DNA of 64,000 nt from Streptomyces deccanensis (GCF_022385335.1 NZ_CP092431.1:7626001-7690000); one strand, 5' to 3'. Shown: positions 34,876 through 43,949, counted from the first letter of the stretch. The notes: generated by a model from the sequence alone, not told the origin. Numbers and translations are program-made.

Positions 34876-35100
34876 GGAAGGCTTTCCGCCGCGTTGCCTG
34901 TCCCGACCCCAGGATGCGCGGCTGTCCTCCGCGGTACACGAATCCGTACTGAGACGCGACGCCAGCCGAGTTGGCTCCTCTCGGCACACCCTGTCGGGTG
35001 GGCGCACCGCACGTCGGACCTCGCCAGGCCCGTGCGACGCACCCTATGCATACGACAGCTACCTAGCCCCGTCCTCGTGAGCGAGGCGGTGGACATTTCA

Positions 35101-35139
35101 CGCCGACGGCCCAGCGCGGCTCGCGCTGGGCCGTCGGCG
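35101..35139 (-). terminator. Very strong hairpin terminator after paralogue 2
   Basis: A perfect 17-bp stem (35101-35117 with 35123-35139) and a 5-base loop, 15 bases downstream of the 35154 gene stop on the minus strand. Confidence 0.85.
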
Positions 35140-35153
35140 GGGACGGAGTGTTC

Positions 35154-36182
35154 TTACGCGGCGCCGAGGCTGCAGAAGCCGGCGAGGACGCTCGGGGACA
35201 GGCCGCTAGTGAACCCCGAGCGGGGCATGCGGCGCACGATGGCCTGCCAGAGTTCGGGCGCAAGGCGGGAGGGAGGCCGCTCCACCGCGGCCCGGAGATC
35301 GAGCACGGCAGTCTTGTCAGCGTCTTCGAGGACGAACTGCTGGTCGCTGCCGTAGTTTTCGTCCGTGTCGCCGCGGTACCTCTTAAGTTCGAGGGGCAGG
35401 CCGCATACGGGGTCCAGCAGGGCCGCCACGACGTTGTGCGGTCCCGGCCCCTGTGCCCGGGCGTGGGAGGACTGCAGGACCAGGCGTGCCATACCGAAGG
35501 CCGCGGAGTGGTGTCCGTCGGCCATGAATGTGTTCGCGACGGTGTGCAGGAGCGCCGCCCGCCGGAGTAGGCCGCTGCCCAGCCAAGCTCCACGCCGCTT
35601 CACCTGCACGTACTGGTCATCAGGGTTCTCCCAGCGAGCGTGGTGTTCCCGCTCTTCCGCGGTCCAGGCGCGCGGCGAGGAACGCCAGCACAGGCGCATG
35701 CTGTCCGCGTCGACCCAGTTGGAGAGTGCTCGTTCTTCGGCGCTTCGCCAGAAAGTGGACGGCAGCCCGGTCAGCCGCAGGCGGGCGGACTCGCCCAGGA
35801 CCTGCAATTCGATCGCGGTTTGATGCCGTCGGGTGATGCGAAGGCCGGGTACGCCATGCACCTCGTTGTGGGCAGGGACAAAGGAGGGCAAGAGGTTGAA
35901 GAGGATTTCAGCCGCTCGCTCTTCACTCTCGACGCCGAGCCCGATGACGTCGGGCCGAGGCTGGACCGCACTGATTCCCAGGGGGAAGCGGGTGTAGAGG
36001 TTGCGGAACTCCAGGAGCCCGACCAGGACGCGGGCTTCGAGGATCTGCTGGGCCGGCGAGGCGGTCTCTGGAATGGCGGTCTGGCTGTTCTGCAGGCCAT
36101 CGACTGCCCGGCGGGCCTGTTGGACGCTTTCCCCCGTGTAGAGCCGTCGGAGCAGAGGAACGTCTTGGTGCTGTGCGCGCAT
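35154..36182 (-). CDS. Unrecognised protein, paralogue 2 of a three-gene family
   Basis: 342 residues, the cleanest member of the family. In order: a helical N-terminus; AQQILEARVLVGLLEFRNL; the signature RFPLGISAVQPRPDVIGLGV; NEVHGVPGLRITR; a second module starting WLGSGLLRRAALLHTVAN; and LLDPVCGLPLEL before a helical tail. No catalytic motif or membrane segment is evident. ATG 36182 has GGAGA close upstream; an ATG 12 codons earlier lacks one. It is ended by the strong hairpin at 35101-35139. Position beside sspE suggests, but does not show, a defence role. Confidence 0.65.
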   Translation of the reverse strand: MRAQHQDVPLLRRLYTGESVQQARRAVDGLQNSQTAIPETASPAQQILEARVLVGLLEFRNLYTRFPLGISAVQPRPDVIGLGVESEERAAEILFNLLPSFVPAHNEVHGVPGLRITRRHQTAIELQVLGESARLRLTGLPSTFWRSAEERALSNWVDADSMRLCWRSSPRAWTAEEREHHARWENPDDQYVQVKRRGAWLGSGLLRRAALLHTVANTFMADGHHSAAFGMARLVLQSSHARAQGPGPHNVVAALLDPVCGLPLELKRYRGDTDENYGSDQQFVLEDADKTAVLDLRAAVERPPSRLAPELWQAIVRRMPRSGFTSGLSPSVLAGFCSLGAA

Positions 36183-36647
36183 GGGTCTCCAGTACGTCTC
36201 GGCCCAGGACGTACGCAATCGAGATCCGGTGGGATGCGTGTAATTCGTTGGATGACCGGTTCACCCGAGCGTGGAGGAACAGGGCCGAAAGGGTCTCCGG
36301 GGAGCGGTGGTCACGCCGCAGACGCACCGTAGATCGCGTTTCGGCGCAGGGTAGGCAACCCGGCGGACTTCCGACCTCACGGCCACCCGAAAGGGGGAAG
36401 AAACCCCTGGGTCGGCACACTCTTGCGTTGCCACCATGTGGGTGCCTCAACCGCCCGGGTGTCCCAGGGGCGTGAACTGCCGGTTCGTCGGGGCGTGCGC
36501 GAGGTCGGCAGGTACGTGGACTGCGCCCTTGATCACGCTGCTGCCGGCTGTCAGATGAATGTGGTGGGTGGGATTGTTGCGCCGCGAGGTTCAGTGGACG
36601 GAGTCGCACGTCACGCTCGCGACGCAAGAGGCGAGGGCGACCTCGGC
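36183..36647. other. Intergenic region between paralogues 2 and 3
   Basis: 465 bases on which I see no supported gene in either direction. It must contain the paralogue 2 promoter unless that gene is read through from paralogue 3. No strong hairpin or repeat was noticed. Confidence 0.4.
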
Positions 36648-38549
36648 CTAACTCCAGGGATCCACTGACGGGATCAAGCACGGTTCAGCCGCCCGCAGGG
36701 CGAGGCGAATCGGCGTGCACGCCTTTACGTACGCCTCCCGGGAGGCGTCGTCGACAGCGTCTAGCACGGTGGGGGACGGGTCTCCTAGGGCCACGTCGGG
36801 ATCTTCGGGCAGGCGGGAGAGAACCGGGATCCCGAACCGCGCGAGTTCTGCATCCACCTGTGCGGTGAAGTCCGGTGACGGGGTGCTGCCGGCGCGGGGG
36901 GAGGACTGCCGCAGGACGAGGCCTGACATGGGGACACGGTCCAGGGGAATCCCGGTGAGGTGTTGCTGGCGCCAGGCCATGGCCGATGCGGCCGGGGTGA
37001 GGGCCACCTCACGGCGCTCGGCGACGCCATTGCGTGCCTGCGCGGTCAGGAAGCTCTCGGGGTATCCGGGAGAATCGACTACGACGAAGTGGCTGTCCAC
37101 GGATTGTTCGATGGAGGGGCCCATACCGAGGTCGTCGTTGCAGTCCACAAAGATGGCCCAGTCGAATTGGGCGCGCGCCTGCTGGAGCAGGGCGCCCACG
37201 TCCGTACGGGAACCGGACACCGTGTGGGTGAAGAGTGCGCCGCTGCCGGGAACTAGCCTGCCCCTGCGCCAGGGCAACGACGGAATGAAGGTCGGGCGAT
37301 CTGGGATTGACCATCCGAATACGTCATGCTCGTAGAGGCGGCGCACCTCACGGTCGGCGTCGAAGGAGTGGGTCACGACGAGGACCGCGCAGCCGTCCAA
37401 GGCCCAGGCCGCGCCGATTTTCATCGCCATCGCCGTCAGGTCCCACTGGCATCTGCTGAATCGAGGAGCGAGCAGCTGGGTGGATCGGCCTGCCGTCGGC
37501 TCCTCGCCGTCGGTGCCCCGGGTGCGTTGAGAACGGTGGCGGGCGGCGGGTGCGTTGCGAGGGAGGCCGTGGCTGGGGAACGCGGTCTCGTCGAGTGCGG
37601 TGAAATGGCGTGGCCTCTGCGGCACAGGCGGTACTGGGACGCTCGCCGCAGCGGTTTCCACCCGCAGGATGCCGCGCCAGCCGCTCATGTGGTCGGCCGG
37701 CGCGGTGAACTCCATGACACAGCGGTCGTCATCACAGTGGTGGCCTACCCCATCGGCGACGAGGCCCGGGCCGGCCACGGGGTCGCTGAGAATCGCGGCG
37801 AGCCGGTCGTCATGGAGGGGAACGTCCTGGTGGACCTCGCGCACGATGAGCCAGTCCAGGCCATGGTCCGCGGTTGCGGCTGACACCTTCAGACCTGTGT
37901 GGCCGGACAGCCGGTCCCATAGCCGGATCCGGCGTAGGACGGCGCTGGGCAGCGCGACCGCCGGGCGATGGTCGTCGATGATCGTACGGGGCTGGGGCTT
38001 GCGGCGTCGGCCGCCGGTGCGGAGCTTCTCGGGCGGAAGGGTGCCTGGGTCAACGGTCCACAGGGGCACACGCCGCTGCGCGGAAAGGGACGCTTCGTAT
38101 GCGGAGAGCAGTCCTTCGACATCGTCGGACCGGTCCTGTGTGGTGAGAGCGATGACGCCTGCGGCAGGGTGACGTGCGAACGCGATCTCGATGCTGTTGC
38201 CGACCACACGGGCCCACAGCCCGGGAACGCCGTGAACCGTCCGCTCGCCCCGCTCACGGTAGGGGAGCATCTCCAGGGCGGGGCGCACCAAGTCGGAGTG
38301 CTCGAAGCGGATGTCCAGGCGGCTCGATGAGGGAACGACTTCGGAGATCCCGAGCGGGAAGCGGCTGGAGAGCTGCACGTTGCCGATGTACTGCAACAGG
38401 ATTGATTCCAGGAGCAGTTGGGTGTCCGTGCCGCTCGGAACGAGCGACCGCCAGCTCGGCAGTTCCTTGACACGCAGCCGTACGGCACGCAGGGATTCCC
38501 CCGTCATCTGCTGCCTGGCGGCGGCGACTTGCTCCTCGATCAACATCAT
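36648..38549 (-). CDS. Unrecognised protein, paralogue 3, with a C-terminal ParA/MinD-like domain lacking Walker A
   Basis: 633 residues. The first ~340 follow the same plan as its two paralogues: LLLESILLQYIGNVQL, SRFPLGISEVVPSSSRLDI, VHGVPGLWARV, LPSAVLRRIRLWDRL, ILSDPVAGPGL. A Pro/Arg-rich linker follows. From about residue 375 the pattern tracks a ParA/MinD ATPase: AVLVVTHSFD at the strand after the P-loop, FDWAIFVDCNDDLG in place of the YDxVxIDxPPxLG strand, VPMSGLVLRQ in place of GVVLN, and IPVLSRLPEDPDVALGDPSPTV in place of the PVLxxIPxD...A strand. Where ParA has KGGxGKT, this protein has RFSRCQWDLT. Start: two adjacent ATGs (38549, 38546) behind AAGGAG. ParA likeness is my inference from pattern only. 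Confidence 0.6.
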   Translation of the reverse strand: MMLIEEQVAAARQQMTGESLRAVRLRVKELPSWRSLVPSGTDTQLLLESILLQYIGNVQLSSRFPLGISEVVPSSSRLDIRFEHSDLVRPALEMLPYRERGERTVHGVPGLWARVVGNSIEIAFARHPAAGVIALTTQDRSDDVEGLLSAYEASLSAQRRVPLWTVDPGTLPPEKLRTGGRRRKPQPRTIIDDHRPAVALPSAVLRRIRLWDRLSGHTGLKVSAATADHGLDWLIVREVHQDVPLHDDRLAAILSDPVAGPGLVADGVGHHCDDDRCVMEFTAPADHMSGWRGILRVETAAASVPVPPVPQRPRHFTALDETAFPSHGLPRNAPAARHRSQRTRGTDGEEPTAGRSTQLLAPRFSRCQWDLTAMAMKIGAAWALDGCAVLVVTHSFDADREVRRLYEHDVFGWSIPDRPTFIPSLPWRRGRLVPGSGALFTHTVSGSRTDVGALLQQARAQFDWAIFVDCNDDLGMGPSIEQSVDSHFVVVDSPGYPESFLTAQARNGVAERREVALTPAASAMAWRQQHLTGIPLDRVPMSGLVLRQSSPRAGSTPSPDFTAQVDAELARFGIPVLSRLPEDPDVALGDPSPTVLDAVDDASREAYVKACTPIRLALRAAEPCLIPSVDPWS

Positions 38550-38910
38550 GCTCCTTCTGGTGCGTGCCCCGACCTGGCACAGAAGGCTCATGAAACTGTT
38601 CGATGAAGTGGTTGATCTTGAGATCGTCGGAGAGGGTTGTCCGGCAGTGCCAGGGTCGGTTCAACGGCACTCGGAGCTGGCCGCTTCCAGGGGCCAGGTA
38701 GCACTACTCCAGCTCATGTGGGGCCTCGGTGTCAAACACCGCGAGCGCATCCGGAGCGTCGTCACTCCAAAGTGTGGGAGTAGATCGCCGCACCGTCGGC
38801 ACTTGGCGAAAGAGTTCCTTTTCAACGCTGCGCCCCTCTGCACGTCCGGTGTCGGCGTTCAGGAAAAGCGCCGGACCTGTGAGAAGACCCGCAACGCCTG
38901 AGCACAGGTG
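38550..38910. other. Region upstream of paralogue 3
   Basis: 361 bases. A plus-strand frame (38590-38901, ATG behind AGAAGG, 103 codons beginning MKLFDEVVDLEIVGEG) starts divergently 40 bases from paralogue 3. Its second half degrades into Cys/Arg-rich sequence, so I do not call it a gene. The region otherwise must hold the paralogue 3 promoter and the 3' flank of the long minus-strand operon. Confidence 0.3.
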
Positions 38911-40338
38911 TCAGCGTCGAAGGCGCGTGGAGAGGGGCGGGGGCGGCGCTGCGGGCGTGCTGCCGGCGATGTGCCTCACGCGCCGAGGCTGACCGGAGCG
39001 CGTCTGGCGGGTCCCGGTGCCGTGCGCGAGTTCCTCCGCGAGATCAGCGAGAAGACCGGCGGGGGTGTAGACGGAGGCGTGGATTGTCCAGGTGGGGTTA
39101 TTGCTGTCGGGGCCGGCCCAGAGGGTCCAGGTATGGAGGGGACTGTGGGGGTTGTGGGCGGCGAAGGTGTCGAACTGGACGCCGACATCTCCTTGTTGGG
39201 TGTTCCAGTGCAGCGAGTGTCCGTCTACGGCAGACCTCCAACCGGCGGCGGTGAGCGGCTGGGTGGCCTCGGCGATCTGCTTGTCGGTGATTGGGCTGCC
39301 GAGTGCGGTCTCCCATGCGTCACCGGCGCCGAGGGCGTCGAGGAGGGATTTGACGACGGGGGCGGGGACGGTGGGCGTGAGGGCCATGTGCCACATGCGT
39401 TCGCTGACGGGGCTCTCGTATGCGGCGATTGTCCATCGCGGGTCGCGGGGGCCGGCCTCGTGGTCGAAGAGGATCCGCAGGGTGAGCGACTCGTGGGTGG
39501 CGACGGTGGTGTGGTCTTCCCAGGTGCGGTACTTCTCCCAGTCGTTGTTCTCTGTGAGGAAGCCGTTGAGCAGGGCTTCGTGATCGCCAGGGTCGGCTTC
39601 GTAGGAGGGGACCCTGGCGACGTGTGGGGCGGCGGGGGTTTGCGCCGTGTCGGGTGAACGGAGGCTGGTGCGTGCCTGGGCGGTCTGCTGTTCGATGTCG
39701 GTCATGGGTGCGGGTCCGGGGCGTACGGCGTCGCCGTGAAGGCGTTGGAAGGAGGCGAGGGCCTGGGCGGGGGATTCGAGTCTGTCGGCGATGGAGCGCA
39801 GGTGGTTCTCGCCGTGCAGGGCGACGGTCCCTCCGTCGAGGTAGGTGCCGATGGCGACGGTGGTCCAGCCGTCGTGGGCATGGGCGTGGATGATGAGCCG
39901 GCCGTGGCGGATGTCGTCGTAGATGGTCTGGGCTGCGTTGGAGACCTCCCGTACCTCGGCGCGGGTCAGCCAGTGCATGGGGTAGTTCGCCCAGGTCCAT
40001 TCCTCGTCGATGGCTTCACGTAGCCGGGGTGTGATCTCGGTGGTGATGCCTTCGGCGTGCAGGGCGTGGGTGGCTTGGTGGGCCCAGTAGGGCTCTTCGT
40101 GGTCGATCCGGGCCAGGACCATGGTGTGGTCGTCGAGGTTCTCGAAGCCGCGGGCGGCCAGGATGGCCTGGGCGGCGCGGTGGTGGGTGCCGGTGAGGGT
40201 GGCGGTCACGGCGCTGGTGTGGGCGGGGTGGGTGTCGAAGCGGACGTGGGCGTCGATCGAGTGGTCGGACATGGAGGTGGGGCTCGATTCGGGTTCGGTC
40301 TCGGATGTGGGGTGGCCGGGTCCGGTGATTGAGGTCAT
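38911..40338 (-). CDS. Protein with two C-terminal DUF317-like domains, last gene of the long operon
   Basis: 475 residues. The N-terminal ~215 are unrecognised (VRFDTHPAHTSAVTATLTG, WTTVAIGTYLDGGTVALHGE). Two DUF317-like repeats follow, at about 270-355 (WTIAAYESPVSERMWHMAL) and 370-450 (AGWRSAVDGHSLHWN, PTWTIHASVYTPAGLLADLAEELAHG). DUF317 proteins occur in sets on Streptomyces plasmids and integrative elements; their function is unknown. ATG 40338 overlaps the stop of the DnaB-N gene by one base. Its usual opening, with HLAGGG near the start, is missing, so it is a divergent member. Confidence 0.65.
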   Translation of the reverse strand: MTSITGPGHPTSETEPESSPTSMSDHSIDAHVRFDTHPAHTSAVTATLTGTHHRAAQAILAARGFENLDDHTMVLARIDHEEPYWAHQATHALHAEGITTEITPRLREAIDEEWTWANYPMHWLTRAEVREVSNAAQTIYDDIRHGRLIIHAHAHDGWTTVAIGTYLDGGTVALHGENHLRSIADRLESPAQALASFQRLHGDAVRPGPAPMTDIEQQTAQARTSLRSPDTAQTPAAPHVARVPSYEADPGDHEALLNGFLTENNDWEKYRTWEDHTTVATHESLTLRILFDHEAGPRDPRWTIAAYESPVSERMWHMALTPTVPAPVVKSLLDALGAGDAWETALGSPITDKQIAEATQPLTAAGWRSAVDGHSLHWNTQQGDVGVQFDTFAAHNPHSPLHTWTLWAGPDSNNPTWTIHASVYTPAGLLADLAEELAHGTGTRQTRSGQPRRVRHIAGSTPAAPPPPLSTRLRR

Positions 40339-41459
40339 CAGTGGGTGCGTGCGGAGGTGAAGGCCGGCCGGTGAGGCGGACCGGCCCGGGGGGCCGGGGC
40401 TGGGCGTGCCGAGGGCCGGGTGGCGGGCGACGGGGCTGGAGCGGTGGCGCGGTTCCAGCGGGTGCGCAGGGAGTTGAGCTCGGCCAGGGCGCGGCGGCTG
40501 CCGGTGATGAGCTGGTGGGGGGTGTTCGCGGGGTCGTCGGTGTAGGCGGTGATCCGGTCGGCAACCGCGCGGGCGCGGGCGAGGAGGGCGCGCTGGAGGA
40601 TTCTCTCGCCCCAGTACTCGGGGGAGCCGGCGGGTGTGGAGACCAGGGCCATCAGGTCTTTGGGGGTGAGGGAGTCGGTGAGCAGTCCGCGGTGCTGGGC
40701 CTCGCCGAGGACGGTGACAAGGTCGACCATGTCGCCGCGGTGGACCAGCGCCGTGATGGACTGCCAGAGCGCGGCGTGCAGCGGCAGCAGGAAGTCCGCC
40801 TCGGTCAGCCACCGCATCTGCTGGACCTCTGCCGGATAGGCGGTGGCGGTCGCCAGGAGGAGGCGTTCTTCGTCGAGGTCCTCCTCGCCGGCCTGCCGTG
40901 GGACATCTGGGGGGAGTGCCGTGCGGGGGAAGGAGCCGGGGTGCGGGACGAACTGTTCGGCGAGGGAATCCAGGACGCGGCCGATGTCGTCGGCCAGGCC
41001 GAGCGTCGCGGCTACCGGGTTGGGCAGGCCCGGGTCGGTTGCGGTGGACGCGAGGCGCTCGGCGTGCCCGCGCAGAATCCGGCGGGCGTTGTCGGCGCGG
41101 ATCATCCTGGCATATGCCGCAGCGTGCTTGGGCTGCGGGCAGAACTGGATGAGGGCGTGGAGGTAGGAGGCGCTCAGGCCGCGAGCGTGAGGACGGGCGT
41201 GGTCCAGCACCGCGTTGAGCCAGGCGGTGTCCTTGGCGTGGGCGGCGGGGTCGGGTGGCGGGAGCGCGCGGATCGCGGTGAACAACGCGGCGTGGGTGTG
41301 GCTGTCGAAGTGGTGGGCGATCAGCGGCTCGGTGTCGGCCAGACGCGCAGGCTCGAGGAGGAGGGCGCCGAGCAGGGCCTGCTCGGCGTAGTGCACGGGC
41401 TTCGGTGCCGGGACGCGGTCGAGGCCGTCGTCGTCATGGGGATCGGGAGTGTGGGGCAT
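40338..41459 (-). CDS. Protein with two DnaB N-terminal-like domains and no helicase core
   Basis: 373 residues. The pattern of the replicative helicase N-terminal domain (HYAEQALLGALLLEPARLAD, then HHFDSHTHAALFTAIRAL) appears at about 22-130. It appears again at 190-300 (ERLLLATATAYPAEVQQMRWLTEADFLLPLHAALWQSI, then GLLTDSL). The RecA-like ATPase with Walker A, present in every true DnaB, is absent; the tail is Pro/Ala/Arg-rich. I infer a protein that docks on DnaB or primase, perhaps to recruit or block the host replisome. ATG 41459 overlaps the methyltransferase stop by one base. Confidence 0.65.
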   Translation of the reverse strand: MPHTPDPHDDDGLDRVPAPKPVHYAEQALLGALLLEPARLADTEPLIAHHFDSHTHAALFTAIRALPPPDPAAHAKDTAWLNAVLDHARPHARGLSASYLHALIQFCPQPKHAAAYARMIRADNARRILRGHAERLASTATDPGLPNPVAATLGLADDIGRVLDSLAEQFVPHPGSFPRTALPPDVPRQAGEEDLDEERLLLATATAYPAEVQQMRWLTEADFLLPLHAALWQSITALVHRGDMVDLVTVLGEAQHRGLLTDSLTPKDLMALVSTPAGSPEYWGERILQRALLARARAVADRITAYTDDPANTPHQLITGSRRALAELNSLRTRWNRATAPAPSPATRPSARPAPAPRAGPPHRPAFTSARTH

Positions 41460-42727
41460 CAGGCGGCGAGGGTGAAGTCAGGAGGGCTGAAGGGCTTGTT
41501 GAGGTGCGGGGCGAGCAGGTGTGCGGCCAGGCGAGGGGGGACGGCGTTGCCGATCTGCGAGAACATCTGGCCCTTGTTGCCTTGCCACGGATAGCCGGCG
41601 GGGAAGCTCTGCAGCACGCCCGCTTCCCGTGCGGTGATCTTGATCGGCTCCGGTGCCGACCCTGCTGCCTCGACGGTGGGTTCGGCGACCCAGGTGCACT
41701 CGTTGGCTCGGTGGCCGAAGAAGAGCGTGCCGGCGGGTTCGTCGGACCGGCGGATGGTGGCGTTGGTCTGGTTGTTGCTACGAAGCGACCACGACCAGCG
41801 GTGCGCCTCGGCAGTGAACGTGGGGGCTGGAGCGTCTGCGGGGCGGTTGTCGCGGGCGCCGTGCCGGGCGGTCCAGCCGGAGCCCTCTCGCCGGGAGGCC
41901 AGGACAATCTCGGAGTCGGGGCGGGGTGCCCAGGTGCCGCGGGCGCGTGCGTCGGTGAGGGTCTTGCGGGAGCCGGAGGGGAAGGGCTCTGGGCCTCCGC
42001 CTGGTCCGCCGCCCGCGCACACAGTGGGCACGGGCCGGTCGGTGGCGCCCCAGCCCAGAGCCTCCGCCATGGACACCCAGCGGGCACGGCCGGGCCCGAA
42101 CAGGCTTTCCGGCTCGGCCAGTTGTGCATGCGTGGGAGGTGGCGGCTCGGCGGTCCGTACCCGGGAGGCGAGCAAGATCGCCCTCCGCCTGGTCTGCGGG
42201 ACACCGTAGTCAGCGGCGTTGAGAATGCCGACCCACACCGAGAAGCCCCAAGCGCGCAGGATGGCCGCGTACTGCTTCCACAACGGCAGAACGTCGGGGA
42301 CCTCTTCCATGGCTACCCACTCGGGCTCGCCCACGGTGTTCAGGGCGTGCAGGTAGCGCATGGGCTCGGCCGCCAGGAGAGAGCGGTCGTCCGCGCACGC
42401 GCCGAGCAGCTGCTCACGGGTGTCGCGTCCGGCCGCGAGGTCGGCGACGGCCTGGTGGACGAGCGGCTGGTCGACCAGACCGAGGCGCTTGCCCGCCATG
42501 CTCCATGCCTGACACGGAGGGGAGGCGATCAGCCCGAGGATCCGGCCGGAGAAGATCCACGTCGGATAGCGGGCGACATCGGTCCTGATCGTCAACTGCC
42601 CTGCCATGGCCCGGGTCTTGCAGGCCCACTCATCCCACTCCAGGCCGATGTCCCGCGCGCCGAGGACGGTGAGGGCGTGGCTCCAGCCGCCGGGGCCGGC
42701 GAACAGATCGAGGATGATCCGCCTCAC
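41459..42727 (-). CDS. Cytosine-C5 DNA methyltransferase
   Basis: 422 residues that methylate C5 of cytosine in a specific DNA sequence using SAM. Motif I is at the very start (LDLFAGPGGWS, 6-16), motif IV PPCQAW holds catalytic Cys72, MEEVPDV stands for motif VI (ENV), and YGVPQTRRRAILLASR is motif VIII. SFPAGYPW and QIGNAVPPRLAAHLL form motifs IX-X. GTG 42727 overlaps the PP-loop gene stop (GTGA). There is no restriction endonuclease gene beside it, so it is a solitary methyltransferase that may protect the element. The target-recognition region (about 190-330) is long, so the sequence cannot be predicted. Confidence 0.9.
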   Translation of the reverse strand: MRRIILDLFAGPGGWSHALTVLGARDIGLEWDEWACKTRAMAGQLTIRTDVARYPTWIFSGRILGLIASPPCQAWSMAGKRLGLVDQPLVHQAVADLAAGRDTREQLLGACADDRSLLAAEPMRYLHALNTVGEPEWVAMEEVPDVLPLWKQYAAILRAWGFSVWVGILNAADYGVPQTRRRAILLASRVRTAEPPPPTHAQLAEPESLFGPGRARWVSMAEALGWGATDRPVPTVCAGGGPGGGPEPFPSGSRKTLTDARARGTWAPRPDSEIVLASRREGSGWTARHGARDNRPADAPAPTFTAEAHRWSWSLRSNNQTNATIRRSDEPAGTLFFGHRANECTWVAEPTVEAAGSAPEPIKITAREAGVLQSFPAGYPWQGNKGQMFSQIGNAVPPRLAAHLLAPHLNKPFSPPDFTLAA

Positions 42728-43662
42728 GAGGCCAGTCCGAAGTCGTCCTCCACCGGCTCGTGCTCGGAGGCTCCGCGGCAGGCCCAGGGAGAGCAACCGT
42801 CGACCACGCCGTTCTCCAGCTCCTCCACCATGACGGCACCGTCGTCGAGTTCCTGCTGGCGCGCAGCCCACTCCGCGGCGGTGACGTGGTCGATGGGGGC
42901 CTGGTCGAGCGGGACGCGGGAGCGGTGCAGGAAAGCCTGGCCCAGCAGCCGGTTCCCGGAGGCGTTCGCGCGGGCGTTGCCCTGGCGGATGTCTGCGTCG
43001 AACGCGACCACGTCCGCCCATTCCGCCGGACTGCTGTCCCGGATATTCCTCCACTGCGCGTTTCCGTGAAATGGACAACCGAGGCAGCTCGATTTCGGCG
43101 TGTCTGCCAGGCCAATAGAGGTCAAATAACGGATACAGTCTGCGCGTGACCAGCCGAGCTCTATGAGTGGATGTCGGTTGCGCATGTACTTGACGTCGGC
43201 GTCCTTGGCCCGGTGAAATTCATCCGTCGAGATGCCGACCCACTGTTCGACGAATATATCCTTGGGGATGCGCTGGGGGTAGGGGTAGCCGAGGAGTTCC
43301 CGGACCTTCTTCTTGATCGGTTTGATCTTGTATTCCCCGGTGCACTGGCGCCTGGTCATGCCCTGCTTCCCGTCCTGGTTGAGGATGTACAGAGGCATGG
43401 ACGCGAAGCGGTGCTCGGGATCTAGGGCATCATTACGGATGTTTCCCGCGGTGACGCGCAGAACGGGTATGCCTGCAGGCGCGGCTATTTCCTGTTCGAG
43501 GCGGTCGAGGTGGGAATAGACGGCCTTGGGTTCCCAGCCGGTGTCGGCGAAAATTGCGTAGTCGACCTTGGGGAGGATGCCTTCGGCGGACAGGGCGAGC
43601 ATGGTGCTGGATTGAATTCCAGCGCCTAGTGAAATCGCATGGAAAGTGGGGAGCTTGGAAAT
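42724..43662 (-). CDS. PP-loop (PAPS reductase-like) protein coupled to the DNA methyltransferase; apparent ATT start
   Basis: About 312 residues. The PP-loop LGAGIQSS lies at 12-19, RRQCTGEYKIKPIKKKV and KSSCLGCPF resemble PAPS reductases and phage PP-loop proteins; the 14768 gene is a relative. The frame has no ATG, GTG or TTG between the transposon boundary (43769) and the PP-loop. ATT 43662 is six bases after AGGA and puts the PP-loop at its normal distance. It would overlap the end of the hydrolase gene by 37 bases. Expression must cross the transposon insertion upstream or use a promoter from it. Predicted nucleotide-activating enzyme of unknown substrate. Confidence 0.7.
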   Translation of the reverse strand: MSKLPTFHAISLGAGIQSSTMLALSAEGILPKVDYAIFADTGWEPKAVYSHLDRLEQEIAAPAGIPVLRVTAGNIRNDALDPEHRFASMPLYILNQDGKQGMTRRQCTGEYKIKPIKKKVRELLGYPYPQRIPKDIFVEQWVGISTDEFHRAKDADVKYMRNRHPLIELGWSRADCIRYLTSIGLADTPKSSCLGCPFHGNAQWRNIRDSSPAEWADVVAFDADIRQGNARANASGNRLLGQAFLHRSRVPLDQAPIDHVTAAEWAARQQELDDGAVMVEELENGVVDGCSPWACRGASEHEPVEDDFGLAS

Positions 43663-43807
43663 AGCTGGTCCTGGGGGTGATGGGGCCGGCCCGGTTCGGC
43701 GGCGAGGCGGGCGATGCGGGCGCTGATGAGGGCGGCGTGGCGGATGGGCAAGGCGTGTGTGGTGCGGGGCAGGGCTTCGGCGTAGTCGCATGACGTCCGG
43801 TTCGTGA

Positions 43808-43930
43808 TCATCCGAGGCCGAGGAGTGCGAGGGGGTGGCGAGGGTCGCGGTCGTTGCGGCGGAGACCAACCGCGATGTTCTTCACCCCGGCCGTGCGTAG
43901 GGCTCCGACGGCGAGGCTGCGCCCGGTGGA
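43808..43930 (-). pseudogene. Transposase C-terminal remnant at the left end of the composite
   Basis: About 40 codons ending [19 protein letters not shown]...LALLGLG and a stop at 43808, closely similar to the C-terminus of the complete transposase ([19 protein letters not shown]). Several differences in DNA and protein show it is an older, related copy and not a recent duplication. The terminal ~46 bases beyond it are identical to the right end. Confidence 0.8.
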
Positions 43931-43949
43931 AGAGTCCCCTGACGTGGGC

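Noticed and set aside
38590..38901. A 103-codon plus-strand frame divergent from paralogue 3
   Set aside because: The start looks possible, but the second half degrades into Cys/Arg-rich sequence and nothing resembles it; left as part of the intergenic description.
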